The notes under the pieces: generated by a model | The model's input: the letters and a program-made list of their open reading frames with translations, nothing else | Database searches by the model: none | Told to the model about the DNA's origin: nothing | Made by a program: the position numbers and the translations under genes | NCBI GenBank assembly: GCA_003150355.1 | Contig: QAMJ01000011.1 | Location: 124,001-188,000, forward strand | Source: Clostridiales bacterium | GTDB taxonomy: Bacteria; Bacillota; Clostridia; Oscillospirales; Oscillospiraceae | DNA: 64,000 nt | Direction: 5' to 3' | In this document: piece by piece, positions 8,661 through 17,863 of the stretch | How the letters are laid out: each line of letters begins with the position of its first letter | How positions within the stretch are numbered: position 1 is the first letter of the stretch

Positions 8661-8898
8661 TCCCGAGGAGGAGCAGGCTGATTTTTTTGACACAGGGAAA
8701 CCTGTGTCCTGTTGTTATGCTGCGGTCTCTTCGGTAAAGGGATCGCTTTTTTGCGCTCCCGCGGCGGCATAAAATCTGAAAGAGAGGACTTTGCAAGTGA
8801 ACGGGATGTGCGCGGACGCTTCCGAACTGTTCAGAAGCATCACCTACGAATAAGCTTGTGCCGGTCGTTGACAGCCATACAAGTTATTGGAGGAATTT

Positions 8899-11800
8899 AT
8901 GAAAAGATTTTTGTCATTTATACTTTCGCTTATAATGCTGCTGAGCCTTGTGCCCGCCGCAGCCTTTGCCGATACCGGCGATGTCCCTGCGCAGGAGCAG
9001 ACGGAAGCAGCAGCCGAACCGGAGGTCACCGAGGTGCCCGAAGTCACTGCGGAACCGGAAAACACGGCTGCACCTGAGGCCACAGTTTCGCCCGAACCCA
9101 CCGAGAGCCCCGCGCCCTCGGAGGAACCGGCAGTGTTGTCCGCCGAGGATGACGGCATAGCGGTATACTCCGCCGTGCCCGTACATATCACTCTCGACTA
9201 TAACTATGACGACCTGACCGAAGAGCGCGTCTGTGCCGTGGGCAGCAATTACAACTATGTGTATACCGATACCGGCTCTAAGTACAGTGAGCTTAAAGAT
9301 CCCGCCCGCACCGGCTATATATTCCTCGGCTGGTATGATGCAGCCGAGGGCGGCAGCAAGATAAGCTATTCCTACAAGTTCACGGAAGCGGATGACGGCA
9401 GCTTCACCATGTATGCCCATTGGGAAAAGGGTATCACCGTCCACTTCGTAGGGAACGGATATAAGACCAGCATCAACGACAAGACTGTCACTCCTGACAA
9501 GGTCTACAGTTCCCTGCCTTATCTCAGCAGTTACTATTATCCGTCGAACAAAGCTTTCGACAGCTGGTATACCGATGAAGCGCTCACAGATAAAGTAACC
9601 GCTTCCACGGATTTCAGCAGCCTTGACGAGATCACGCTCTACGCCGGGTGGAGAAATTACCAGTACATCGTAAAGTTCAGCATCAAGTACTCGGATAAGA
9701 GCAGCGTGACCGGCTCCATGGCAGATGTCCCTGTCGACTTCGGCGTGGATTATATCATCCCGGAGTGCGGCTACTCGCGTGAGGATTATGACTTCGTCGG
9801 TTGGAGTGAAAACAGCTACGGCAGCACCGTCAAGTATAAGACCGGCAGTATACTCAACCGCGAATTCGTTGATGACTATTGGGACGGCAGCGAAGACGGT
9901 GAGAGCTTCTGCCTCTATGCCGTCTGGAAAGAGGACGACTTCAGCGTCGCTTTCAAGGCCATCAAATCCGCCCTGCCCGCCGACGGCTGCATCAGAGCGA
10001 CCGGTTCTCTGGCTCTCCCCGAGTCCGGCGACGGTTGGACAGCCTCGTATTCAAGCGACAGCGCGCTCTTCTCCGGCGGAAGCATCGTCGCCCTGCCGGA
10101 CACCGGGACGCAGGAGCTGACCATCACCGCAGCAGTCACCAAAGACGGCGCTGTCAAGACCCGTAACTACAAGCTCACCGTCTACTCCGCCGAGGCAGCG
10201 GATACCGAAGCCGCGCTGAACAAAGCGGCAGCTGCGCTTCCGTCCAATCTCCGTCCCAAATACGGCACGGACACCAACATCCTCGATATGCTCAAAGCGC
10301 TGATTGGTGAAAGCGATGTTGAGCTTGCGATGAAAGAAGCCGTACAGAGCGGTGACAAAAAATCTGCCATCGCTGCCGACGGCACGATAGATTATTATTT
10401 CAGCGACAGCATGTCCGGCGGCCCCGGATACGCGAATTTCACTGTCGTGCTCAGCCTGAACGGGCAGAGCACGGAAAAAGACCTGCGCGCCACGATCCCC
10501 TGGAACACTGACAAGGTCAGGGCAGCTCTCGAGCTCGCCGCCGGCCGGGTCACCGTGCCCGCAGAGGTGACGGACAGCCTTGAACTGACGAAGTACCCCT
10601 TCAAAGAGGGCAAAACTCCCGACGACGGCTACAGCTATTCAACGCTCGACACGTGGTGCACCGTGACGTGGACCTCCTCGGACAGCTCCGTCATAAAAAT
10701 CGGCTCCGCGCCTTACTATCCGTACTACTCCCCGTATAACACCACTGTCATCCCCGGCAAGCTCGATCAGGATGTCACGCTCACCGCAGCGCTCGTCTGC
10801 AACAGCGTCGACGGCGTTGCCGTGACGAAGGAATTCACCGTCTGCGTCAAGGGCGACCCCGACGCGCAGGATATAACCGAGCTGCTTCAGGCGAAGCTTG
10901 ACGCAGGTCTCAAGGATCCCGGCCTGACCGACGACGTGACCGGCGATAAGATCGACCCCGAAAACGTCACCTCCAGCGGGATACAGTTCCCCACAACGCG
11001 CGATTTCAAGATCGACGGCAAGTATTACCCCGTCACCATCAAGAGCAGCAACCCCGACGTCATCAAGACCTTTGATGTGAACAACGCCGCGCGCGTCGAG
11101 GTCCTGCGCCCGATGCCCGGCGAGGATCCCGTCAAGGTCACCGTGACCGTCACTATAACCGAAAAGGCCACCGGCAAGTTTGCCTCCCGCGATATCGAGC
11201 TGACAGTACAGCCCCTCGTCAACGAGGAGATCGATCGCGAGCTTGAGCTGATGGAGCTTGTCAAGGCACACTACTTCGACGGCATCAGAAACGCCAACAC
11301 CAGCCCCGACGATATTCAGACCGATCTGCACACTTTCCAGGAGGCCTACCTCAATGATGACGGCGAGCTCGTCTGGGTCTATAACTACAAGGACGTGACC
11401 GGCAAGGGCATCGCCCCGAGCGAGATGGACGGCTGGCAGGCCGCGGAGCAGTGGCGGCTTTTCAAGTCCAGCAACCCCAAGGTCATCACGCATGAGAATC
11501 TTCTCGTCACGCGTGATAAGGAGCATAAGCTCGTCACTATAACGAGCTGGCTCTCCAGCGAGCGCTTCGCGGAGCTTGCGAAGAAATACCCGGACGATAA
11601 GCGCCTGAGCCAGCTCGTGAACCAGCCTGTCTCCGTGCAGCTCCAGGTGACCGGCACCGATCCTACGAGCGACAAGCCCATCGAGGATCTTTACGCGGTG
11701 TACTTCACCCTCAGCGATAACGGCAGCGAGTGGTTCTCCTGCAAACTCGATAAGCTCCCCGAGGGCACCAGCGCGCTCGACGTGCTGCATAAGGCTCTTG

Positions 11801-13119
11801 CAAGCCACGGCTACTCCGCCTCCGGCAGCACATATATCAGCGCCATCTCCGGCCCGAACGGGACTCTCAAGGAAAAGGACCGCGGCCCCAATTCCGGTTG
11901 GATGTACTCCGTCAACGGCAGCATCGCGAGCGTCACGATGAATCAGTACTTCGTCTCCGACGGCGACAGCATCGAGATGTTCTATACCGATGACTACACC
12001 AAGCTCGGCCACAGTGGAGAATATACCCCGGACGATGTCATTGACCTCATCGACGCCATCGGCACCGTCACAAAGCGCAGCGGGGACGATATTGCCGCCG
12101 CGCGCAAGGCCTATGACAGCCTGACGGATGAAGAGAAGAAGCAGGTGACGAACTACGGTACCCTGCTCGCGGCTGAGAAGGCTTATGCCGATATCCTCAA
12201 GAAAGCCGCAAAGGAGCTCGGCGATATCTATAAGACGACCGGCGACTACATCGAGAAGCTCCCCGGCGATGAGCTGAACGCTTTCGGCAGCGAGTGGTAC
12301 ATTCTCGGCCTCGCGCGCAGCGGCCGCAAGGTCTTCGATGACTACTATAAGGCTATTGAAAAATACGTCTCCGAGAACATCGATGAGAATGGCCGCCTCG
12401 ATGAAAAGCGCGCCACCGATAACGCAAAGCTCGTCCTCGTGCTCAGCGCGCTGGACAAGGACGTGACCGATGTCGGCGGGCATGACCTGCTGAAAGCACT
12501 GAGCGACATGGACTATGTCACGCAGCAGGGGCTGAGCGGTGCGATCTATGCCCTGCTCGCCTTTGACTGCCGCGGTTATGATGTACCCTCTGCTGATAAG
12601 AACGTCGAGCAGACGAGCCGTGAGGGGCTTGTGAAGTACATTCTCGACAAGCAGCTCAAGGACGGCGGCTGGGCATACTCCGGCGACAAGGCCGAACCGG
12701 ATATGACTGCAATGGCGCTTCAGGCTCTCGCCGCGTATTATAAGACCGACGCAAAGGTCAAGGAAGCAGCCGATAAAGCCGTGACCTGCCTGTCGAAGCT
12801 CCAGAATACCACCGGCGGTTATGACAGCTACGGCAGCGTCAACAGCGAGTCTGCCGCTCAGGTCATCACCGCACTGACCGCTCTCGGCATCGATCCGGAT
12901 AACGACGCCCGCTTTGTCAAAAACGGCGCGAGCGTGCTGGATTCTCTGTGCGGCTTCTATGTCGACGGCGGCGGCTTCCGCCACGTCTCTGACGGCAAGC
13001 TCGACCCGACCGCGACGGCTCAGGGCTATTATGCTCTCGCAGCGTATTACCGCTTTGCCGGCAGCCAGACCGCGCTGTATGACATGACCGATCTCGACAC
13101 CGTCGAAAAAGCGGCATAA
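8899..13119 (+). CDS. Secreted transcobalamin-like protein (InlB repeats, Ig-like, DUF4430, helical barrel)
   Basis: 1,406 aa. The ATG at 8899 follows GGAGGAATTT. Order: signal peptide (1 to about 23); Pro/Glu/Thr-rich spacer (about 43-81); Listeria-Bacteroides (InlB B-type) repeats with FLGWY and LYAGW/MYAHW motifs (about 95-347); Ig-like repeats with WTSSDSSVI and IKSSNPDVI motifs (about 434-774); DUF4430, the transcobalamin-like C-terminal domain (about 931-1037, GTSALDVL, NSGWMYSVNG, DGDSIEMFYT); a short helical linker; and an alpha/alpha-barrel of prenyltransferase/intrinsic-factor type (about 1101-1397, QLKDGGWAYSG, MTAMALQALAAYY, NTTGGYDSYG). A B12 riboswitch lies upstream, so I infer extracellular corrinoid binding. 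No LPXTG, SLH or C-terminal membrane anchor is seen. Confidence 0.88.
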   Translation: MKRFLSFILSLIMLLSLVPAAAFADTGDVPAQEQTEAAAEPEVTEVPEVTAEPENTAAPEATVSPEPTESPAPSEEPAVLSAEDDGIAVYSAVPVHITLDYNYDDLTEERVCAVGSNYNYVYTDTGSKYSELKDPARTGYIFLGWYDAAEGGSKISYSYKFTEADDGSFTMYAHWEKGITVHFVGNGYKTSINDKTVTPDKVYSSLPYLSSYYYPSNKAFDSWYTDEALTDKVTASTDFSSLDEITLYAGWRNYQYIVKFSIKYSDKSSVTGSMADVPVDFGVDYIIPECGYSREDYDFVGWSENSYGSTVKYKTGSILNREFVDDYWDGSEDGESFCLYAVWKEDDFSVAFKAIKSALPADGCIRATGSLALPESGDGWTASYSSDSALFSGGSIVALPDTGTQELTITAAVTKDGAVKTRNYKLTVYSAEAADTEAALNKAAAALPSNLRPKYGTDTNILDMLKALIGESDVELAMKEAVQSGDKKSAIAADGTIDYYFSDSMSGGPGYANFTVVLSLNGQSTEKDLRATIPWNTDKVRAALELAAGRVTVPAEVTDSLELTKYPFKEGKTPDDGYSYSTLDTWCTVTWTSSDSSVIKIGSAPYYPYYSPYNTTVIPGKLDQDVTLTAALVCNSVDGVAVTKEFTVCVKGDPDAQDITELLQAKLDAGLKDPGLTDDVTGDKIDPENVTSSGIQFPTTRDFKIDGKYYPVTIKSSNPDVIKTFDVNNAARVEVLRPMPGEDPVKVTVTVTITEKATGKFASRDIELTVQPLVNEEIDRELELMELVKAHYFDGIRNANTSPDDIQTDLHTFQEAYLNDDGELVWVYNYKDVTGKGIAPSEMDGWQAAEQWRLFKSSNPKVITHENLLVTRDKEHKLVTITSWLSSERFAELAKKYPDDKRLSQLVNQPVSVQLQVTGTDPTSDKPIEDLYAVYFTLSDNGSEWFSCKLDKLPEGTSALDVLHKALASHGYSASGSTYISAISGPNGTLKEKDRGPNSGWMYSVNGSIASVTMNQYFVSDGDSIEMFYTDDYTKLGHSGEYTPDDVIDLIDAIGTVTKRSGDDIAAARKAYDSLTDEEKKQVTNYGTLLAAEKAYADILKKAAKELGDIYKTTGDYIEKLPGDELNAFGSEWYILGLARSGRKVFDDYYKAIEKYVSENIDENGRLDEKRATDNAKLVLVLSALDKDVTDVGGHDLLKALSDMDYVTQQGLSGAIYALLAFDCRGYDVPSADKNVEQTSREGLVKYILDKQLKDGGWAYSGDKAEPDMTAMALQALAAYYKTDAKVKEAADKAVTCLSKLQNTTGGYDSYGSVNSESAAQVITALTALGIDPDNDARFVKNGASVLDSLCGFYVDGGGFRHVSDGKLDPTATAQGYYALAAYYRFAGSQTALYDMTDLDTVEKAA

Positions 13120-13123
13120 ACCT

Positions 13124-13164
13124 AAAAAAGTCTCAGGAAAGCTTAGCTTTCCTGAGACTTTTTT
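13124..13164. terminator. Bidirectional terminator
   Basis: Perfect stem AAAAAAGTCTCAGGAAAGC (13124-13142) with its complement (13146-13164) and a three-base loop. A-run and T-run flank it, so it serves both the B12-binding protein gene and the converging greA-like gene. Confidence 0.95.
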
Positions 13165-13175
13165 AATATTCAATC

Positions 13176-13679
13176 TCAATACTGCATCAGCGGGGCCGAG
13201 CCGTCGTCCTCGCCTTTGGTGATCCTGCGTATCTCCGCCTCGTAGCTGTAGGTGTCGCTGACGTGGACGGTGAATTTATCGCCGACCTTCTTCCCCAGAA
13301 CCTCTTTGCCGAACGGGGATTCCTTGCTGATAAGCCCGTGCAGCGGGTCGCAGCGTACGGTCGTTACGACTTGGATAATCTGCGTGTCGTCGTCCTCCGG
13401 GATGTATATCTCCACCTTATCGAACAGACCGACCTCGTCGGAAGCAGAGCGGTCGTCTATCACCTTTGCGGACTTTATCATCCCCTCAAGGTACCTGATA
13501 CGGCTGCGGTTCTTGTTCTGCGCCTGCTTTGCGGCCTTGTACTCGAAATTCTCGCTCAGGTCGCCGAAGGCGCGGGTACGCTTGACCTCCTCTATAAGCC
13601 CCGGCATAAGCTCAAGCCGGCGGTAGTCAAGCTCCTCTTTCATTTTTCTGATATCTTCTCTTGTAAGTTCGTCGTTCAT
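13176..13679 (-). CDS. GreA/GreB-family transcript cleavage factor
   Basis: 167 aa from the ATG at 13679 (GAGGCGG just upstream; a GTG four codons earlier would overlap the preceding gene). The N-terminal coiled coil carries the family signature GDLSENFEYKAAK (GDLSENAEY in GreA) with acidic tip residues, and the C-terminal FKBP-like domain has PFGKEVLGKKVGDKF. Gre factors enter the RNA polymerase secondary channel and rescue backtracked complexes. It follows an unknown gene on the same strand. I leave the symbol blank because GreA and GreB-like paralogues are hard to tell apart by eye. Confidence 0.85.
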   Translation of the reverse strand: MNDELTREDIRKMKEELDYRRLELMPGLIEEVKRTRAFGDLSENFEYKAAKQAQNKNRSRIRYLEGMIKSAKVIDDRSASDEVGLFDKVEIYIPEDDDTQIIQVVTTVRCDPLHGLISKESPFGKEVLGKKVGDKFTVHVSDTYSYEAEIRRITKGEDDGSAPLMQY

Positions 13680-13687
13680 TTTCCGCC

Positions 13688-14095
13688 TCACAGATCAATA
13701 TTAATGGTGTTAAGGCCGTTTTTCTCGAACTCCGCCATGTATTCGTCCATGCGCGCCGTCAGCTCCGAGAAATCCTCCGGGTCGGTGTCGACCAAGTCAA
13801 GGTCGCGCCGCGCCAGCTCCTCGGCAAGGATGTTGAAAAACACGCCGTCCTCATAGTCAGCGATGGCCTCGTGTATGCCGCCGTCCTCATACGCCTGCGA
13901 CGGGAAGATGTGCCCGTGCCAGCGCTGGATAAGAGCGCGCATACCGTGATCCGGGCAGAGCGAGAAGAGCTTTTCCTGAAGCTGGTCATAGTCCTCAAAG
14001 CGGTCGTCCCCTCTGGTGGAGTTGAGTATCCAGTTGCCGATATACACCATGTCAAGCAGACGCCTGAATTCCTTTTCGCTTAGCTCTATGTTCAA
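13688..14095 (-). CDS. Protein of unknown function upstream of greA-like gene
   Basis: 135 aa, acidic, no signal peptide or membrane segment. The start is set at TTG 14095 because GGAGG sits 6-7 bases upstream and the protein then begins MNIELSEKEFRRLLDMVYIG; the longer open frame upstream lacks a ribosome site. Notable stretches are GNWILNSTRG, a DYDQLQEKLFSLC helix and an acidic C-terminus. It resembles small proteins annotated only as hypothetical in Clostridia. It lies 8 bases before the greA-like gene and probably shares its transcript. I cannot assign a function. Confidence 0.7.
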   Translation of the reverse strand: MNIELSEKEFRRLLDMVYIGNWILNSTRGDDRFEDYDQLQEKLFSLCPDHGMRALIQRWHGHIFPSQAYEDGGIHEAIADYEDGVFFNILAEELARRDLDLVDTDPEDFSELTARMDEYMAEFEKNGLNTINIDL

Positions 14096-14178
14096 AGTAT
14101 CGCCTCCCGGCAGATAGTATTGGGGAGAAGCCGAAGAACGCTTCACCAGCAGTTCCTTACAGATTCTCACCCATGCTT

Positions 14179-14184
14179 ATTATA
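14179..14184 (-). promoter_or_regulatory. -10 element for the unknown gene and greA-like gene
   Basis: On the minus strand TATAAT (plus 14179-14184). The -35 region about 17 bases upstream (TGGAAT) is poor, so only the -10 is convincing. Confidence 0.45.
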
Positions 14185-14230
14185 GCAGAGGACATGGCTT
14201 AATTCCACAGGTAAACAATACAAATTTTTC

Positions 14231-14259
14231 TTGTAATACAGGCCCCTTTGGGTTATATT
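14231..14259 (+). promoter_or_regulatory. Promoter of murI
   Basis: TTGTAA (14231-14236), 17-base spacer, TATATT (14254-14259). Confidence 0.6.
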
Positions 14260-14291
14260 AAGATGGTTAAGATCATTGATTGGAGCATTTG

Positions 14292-15101
14292 ATGGATAAC
14301 AGACCTGTCGGCATTTTCGACTCCGGCTTCGGCGGGCTTACTTCGCTCAAAGCACTGAGGGAAATGATGCCCGATGAAAACATAATATACTTCGGCGATA
14401 ACGGCCGCGCACCCTACGGCGGACGCGGTGCGGAGCAGCTGAAGGCCATGGCGCGGCAGGATATCGCGTTTGTCTCCGGCCTCGGCGTCAAGGCCATGAT
14501 CGTCGCCTGCGGGACGCTTTCAAGCGCCGCGGCGGACGTGCTTGAGGAATGCTCCCTGCCGCTCTCAGGCGTACTGAACGCGAGCGTCAACGTCCTGCGG
14601 CAGCTCGGCGGCTCCTCCCCTCTCGGTATAATCGCGACCGAAGCGAGTATAAAAAGCGGTGCTTTCAAAGCCGCGCTGCACGCTGCCTTTCCTGAGCGCG
14701 AGATCATCGACCTCGCCTGTCCGGAGTTTGTTCCGCTCATTGAAAGCGGTCATATCTCAGCGGACGATCCGCTTCTCACCGCCGCGGTGGAGCGCGCGCT
14801 CGCTCCGCTCAAGGCGCGCCAGCCCGGCACGCTGCTCCTCGGCTGCACGCATTATGGGATAGTCGGCGATGCGATAAGCGCATATCTCGGCAGAGATGTC
14901 AGACTTGTCAGCGCCTCGGAGTGCGCGGCGAGCGAGATGCGCGACCGGCTCGTTTCCTCCGGCATGACCGGCGGAGAGGGGCGGACGCAGTACCTGACCA
15001 GCGGCAGCGCGGAGGATTTCTCCAAGGTCGCCTCGGTCATTTTAGGCATGGACGATATCCGTGCCGAGCACATCCCCCAAATGGAGGTCGAATACATATG
15101 A
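14292..15101 (+). CDS. murI: Glutamate racemase-family protein
   Basis: Interconverts L- and D-glutamate for peptidoglycan. 269 aa from ATG 14292 (GGAG with 6-base spacing). N-terminal GIFDSGFGGLTSL, then FGDNGRAPYGG, and the two catalytic Cys at C73 (VACGTLSS) and C185 (LGCTHYGI). Both differ from the classic motifs: CGT instead of CNT, GDNGR instead of GDTAR, HYGI instead of HYPLL. These variants occur in a clostridial branch of the family, as far as I recall. The two cysteines and the leading Asp are intact, so activity as an amino acid racemase is likely, though substrate could differ. Overlaps the next gene by four bases. Confidence 0.85.
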   Translation: MDNRPVGIFDSGFGGLTSLKALREMMPDENIIYFGDNGRAPYGGRGAEQLKAMARQDIAFVSGLGVKAMIVACGTLSSAAADVLEECSLPLSGVLNASVNVLRQLGGSSPLGIIATEASIKSGAFKAALHAAFPEREIIDLACPEFVPLIESGHISADDPLLTAAVERALAPLKARQPGTLLLGCTHYGIVGDAISAYLGRDVRLVSASECAASEMRDRLVSSGMTGGEGRTQYLTSGSAEDFSKVASVILGMDDIRAEHIPQMEVEYI

Positions 15102-15526
15102 TGAAAGACGTTGTGATATCCCTGCACAGCACCCAGAATACCGGCACAGACGAGGAGGATACCATTGATTTCTCCACCGACGGGATGTATACCTACGACG
15201 GTGAAAACGCCTGCATCACCTATCTTGAAAGCGAAGTGACCGGGCTTACCGGCACACGCACGAGCGTTATCGTCATGCCGGACAGGGTCTCCGTCCAGCG
15301 CGACGGCTTTATCACAAGCCGGATGTTTTTCATGGAGGGTGAAAAGACCTCGTTCCTGTACGACACCCCTGCCGGCACGGCGACGATGTCGGTGCGCGCA
15401 AGGAGCATAAAGAAGGACTTCAATGAAAGCGGCGGTACTCTGGAGCTTGACTATGTGCTCGATCTGGAGCATGCAGTCGTCAGCAGAAACAAGCTCCGCC
15501 TGGATATAAGGCAAATAGGGCAATGA
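15098..15526 (+). CDS. YwiB-like DUF1934 protein
   Basis: 142 aa. Sequence pattern KDVVISLHSTQ, EDTIDFSTDGMYTYDG, CITYLESE, TGTRTSVIV, DRVSVQRDG, MFFMEGEKTSFLYDTPAG and GGTLELDYVLDLE follows B. subtilis YwiB (calycin-like beta-barrel, function unknown). The ATG at 15098 overlaps the murI stop (ATGA) and GGAGG lies 10 bases upstream. Co-transcribed with murI and followed by a strong terminator. Confidence 0.82.
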   Translation: MMKDVVISLHSTQNTGTDEEDTIDFSTDGMYTYDGENACITYLESEVTGLTGTRTSVIVMPDRVSVQRDGFITSRMFFMEGEKTSFLYDTPAGTATMSVRARSIKKDFNESGGTLELDYVLDLEHAVVSRNKLRLDIRQIGQ

Positions 15527-15528
15527 TT

Positions 15529-15567
15529 AAAAAAGGCACCGGGAAGTGATTTCCCGGTGCCTTTTTT
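15529..15567. terminator. Bidirectional terminator
   Basis: Stem AAAAAAGGCACCGGGAA with TTTCCCGGTGCCTTTTTT around a GTGA loop. Serves murI-DUF1934 and the converging membrane protein gene. Confidence 0.95.
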
Positions 15568-15569
15568 CT

Positions 15570-16238
15570 TCAGCGCTCCAGACCTGCAAGCGCATCCATT
15601 TTCTTCATAAACAGGTGGTTGAACAGCGCGATCACGCGCCCCACGCCGAGCACCGCAAGCACCGTGCCTAAGCCGATGCCGATCACCTTGTGGCCGGCGG
15701 CCAGGCATATGACAGCGGTCAGGCAGACGTCGAACAGGTCAAAGCAGTTCTTCGTGATGCCGACCGGCTTGCGGACAAAGTCGGCAATGGCCTGAACGAT
15801 TCCGTCGCCGGGGTTCGGGATGACGCGCATATTGAGGGACATCGCCGCGCCTATCCCGGTCAGGACGATGCCGGCGATGAGCACCGCAAGCTGCGGTAGG
15901 AAGCCCTCAGGCTCCGGAAGCAGCACCGAAAACAGGTTCATGAACCTTGTAAATACAAGGCACAGCGGCAGCTGCAAAACGTCCTTTCCCAGCGTGAGCA
16001 GCAAGGAGCCCTCCGGTCTGCGGATAAGGTGCAGCATGATTTCAACCGCGACAAAGACGGCGTAGAGTCCAAAGGTCGCGTTGCCGAAGTTGAGGCCGTA
16101 TATAACGGAAACGCTGTATGAAATGGAAATGATCGGCGACACGCCAAGTCCGGATTTAGTGTTGAGAACTATGCCGAGCGCAAGAATGAGCAGCCCGGCA
16201 ATATAAAATATTGCCCGGTATATTGTACTTTTCTTCAT
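15570..16238 (-). CDS. YczE/YitT-like integral membrane protein
   Basis: 222 aa with about five hydrophobic segments (near 8-26, 36-72, 84-105, 114-134, 165-200). Motifs LNTKSGLGVSPI near the N-terminus and RVIPNPGDGIVQAIAD in the middle are typical of the YczE/YyaS/YitT group of uncharacterised membrane proteins. Function is unknown; members are often proposed as transporters. Monocistronic: terminator on one side, FAD protein gene ends 38 bases upstream on the same strand. Confidence 0.75.
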   Translation of the reverse strand: MKKSTIYRAIFYIAGLLILALGIVLNTKSGLGVSPIISISYSVSVIYGLNFGNATFGLYAVFVAVEIMLHLIRRPEGSLLLTLGKDVLQLPLCLVFTRFMNLFSVLLPEPEGFLPQLAVLIAGIVLTGIGAAMSLNMRVIPNPGDGIVQAIADFVRKPVGITKNCFDLFDVCLTAVICLAAGHKVIGIGLGTVLAVLGVGRVIALFNHLFMKKMDALAGLER

Positions 16239-16276
16239 GTTTTATATCTGATTCCTACTTCTATTTGAACTTTCCG

Positions 16277-17863
16277 TCACTCATTCTGCATGTCGCGCAG
16301 AACAGCTTCGGCACAGCGCAGCCCGTCCACCGCGGCGGAGGTGATCCCGCCTGCATAGCCTGCTCCTTCCCCGCAGGGATAAAGCCCGCGCAGACTGCTT
16401 TGCAGGGAATCATCACGGAGAATGCGCACAGGCGAGGAGGAGCGCGTCTCGGGGCCGGTGAGCACGGCGTCGGGCGCATCAAAGCCACGGAGCTTCTTTC
16501 CAAGCTCCGGTATGGCGTTATGCAGCACGGAGCTTATCTTCTCCGGCAGCACTTCATGCAGGTCTCCCCAAGTCACGCCCGGCTCATAGCTCGGCGTGAC
16601 GCTGCCCGAGCCGGTGCTTGGCCGGTCGACCATGAAGTCACCCACGAGCTGCGCGGGGGCGCGATAGCTCCCGGCATAATTATAGGCGCGGCGCTCTATC
16701 TCGCGCTGCCAGTACATCCCGGCAAGGACGCCCTCGCCCGGAAAATCATCGGTGTGCAGCGTGACGAGCAGGGCGGAGTTTGCGTTCTCCCCGTCGCGCT
16801 TTGAATAGCTCATGCCGTTTGTGACGACCCCACCGGTTTCTGACGCCGCGGCGAAAACCTTACCGCCGGGGCACATGCAGAAGGTGTAAGCGCTTGTGCC
16901 GTCAGGCAGATGGACGTTGAGACTGTAGTCCGCGGGGGGCAGCTCGCCGCGCTCTCGCCCGTACTGGGCAAGGTCGATATCGCGCTGCTTATGCTCAATG
17001 CGCACGCCCATTGAAAATGGCTTGCGCTCCATGTCAAGGCCGAGATCTCGCAGCATTTCAAAGCTGTCGCGCGCGGAATGGCCAATGGCGAGGATGAGTC
17101 GGGTGCAGGGCAGGGTATAATTCCCCTTTGCCGTGTGTACAAGCGCATGGGTCAGGCGGCCATTTTCGGCCACGATACCATCCAAGCGTGACCCAAAGCG
17201 AACCTCCCCGCCGAGGGAGATTATTTCACGCCGGAGGTTCTGCACAACATCGATCAGAACGTCGGTACCGATGTGGGGTTTTGCATCATAAGTGACGCTC
17301 TCCGGCGCGCCGTGCGCGGCAAATTCCCTCAGCACCCAGAACATGCGTTTATCATGGGTGCCGGTATTGAGCTTGCCGTCAGAAAACGTCCCGGCTCCCC
17401 CTTCGCCGAACTGGACATTCGACTCCGGGTCGAGTTCTCCGCCGGCGCGGAAAGCATCGACGGCGGCTTTGCGGCTCAGCGCATCCTGTCCGCGCTCAAG
17501 AACTATCGGCCTTGCCCCGGCACGGGCAAGCACCAACGCCGCGAACATCCCGGCGGGACCGAAGCCGACGACGACGGGACGGGAAGCTGCTTCGACGTGT
17601 GGAATGTCATAGACAGGCTCGGTATAGGCGCAGACGTCCTTCCCGGCAAAACGGGCAAGAAGCTTATCCTCCCCGGCGCGGAGAGCGACAGCGGCGGAGC
17701 AGGTATAGTGAATGTCATTTTTCTTTCTCGCATCGAGCGAACGCTTGACGACGCGGCACTCCGCAATGTCAGATGTGCTGACGCGGAGCTTTTTTGCAGC
17801 CTTGGCGGAAAGACGCGATAAGTCCTCCCCCGGCTCAAGGCGCAGATTGCGCACAAGTATCAT
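16277..17863 (-). CDS. FAD-dependent oxidoreductase-like protein
   Basis: 528 aa, cytoplasmic. An N-terminal ~85-residue alpha/beta domain (MILVRNLRLEPGEDL) precedes an FAD-binding Rossmann motif VVVGFGPAGMFAALVLARAGARPIVLERG. Further marks are VQFGEGGAGTFSDGKLNTG and a C-terminal PCGEGAGYAGGITSAAVDG, all typical of the large NAD(FAD)-utilising dehydrogenase family seen in most Firmicutes. Substrate unknown. ATG 17863 overlaps the stop of the upstream flavoprotein gene by four bases, so the two are translationally coupled. Confidence 0.85.
   Translation of the reverse strand: MILVRNLRLEPGEDLSRLSAKAAKKLRVSTSDIAECRVVKRSLDARKKNDIHYTCSAAVALRAGEDKLLARFAGKDVCAYTEPVYDIPHVEAASRPVVVGFGPAGMFAALVLARAGARPIVLERGQDALSRKAAVDAFRAGGELDPESNVQFGEGGAGTFSDGKLNTGTHDKRMFWVLREFAAHGAPESVTYDAKPHIGTDVLIDVVQNLRREIISLGGEVRFGSRLDGIVAENGRLTHALVHTAKGNYTLPCTRLILAIGHSARDSFEMLRDLGLDMERKPFSMGVRIEHKQRDIDLAQYGRERGELPPADYSLNVHLPDGTSAYTFCMCPGGKVFAAASETGGVVTNGMSYSKRDGENANSALLVTLHTDDFPGEGVLAGMYWQREIERRAYNYAGSYRAPAQLVGDFMVDRPSTGSGSVTPSYEPGVTWGDLHEVLPEKISSVLHNAIPELGKKLRGFDAPDAVLTGPETRSSSPVRILRDDSLQSSLRGLYPCGEGAGYAGGITSAAVDGLRCAEAVLRDMQNE

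Noticed and set aside
10639..13179. 846-codon open frame on the minus strand
   Set aside because: It is the exact shadow of the B12-binding protein gene, low in domain-like content, and explained by high-GC codon bias. The same holds for minus-strand frames at 2037-3899 and 3848-5689 and plus-strand frames at 31244-32956 and 29607-30767.
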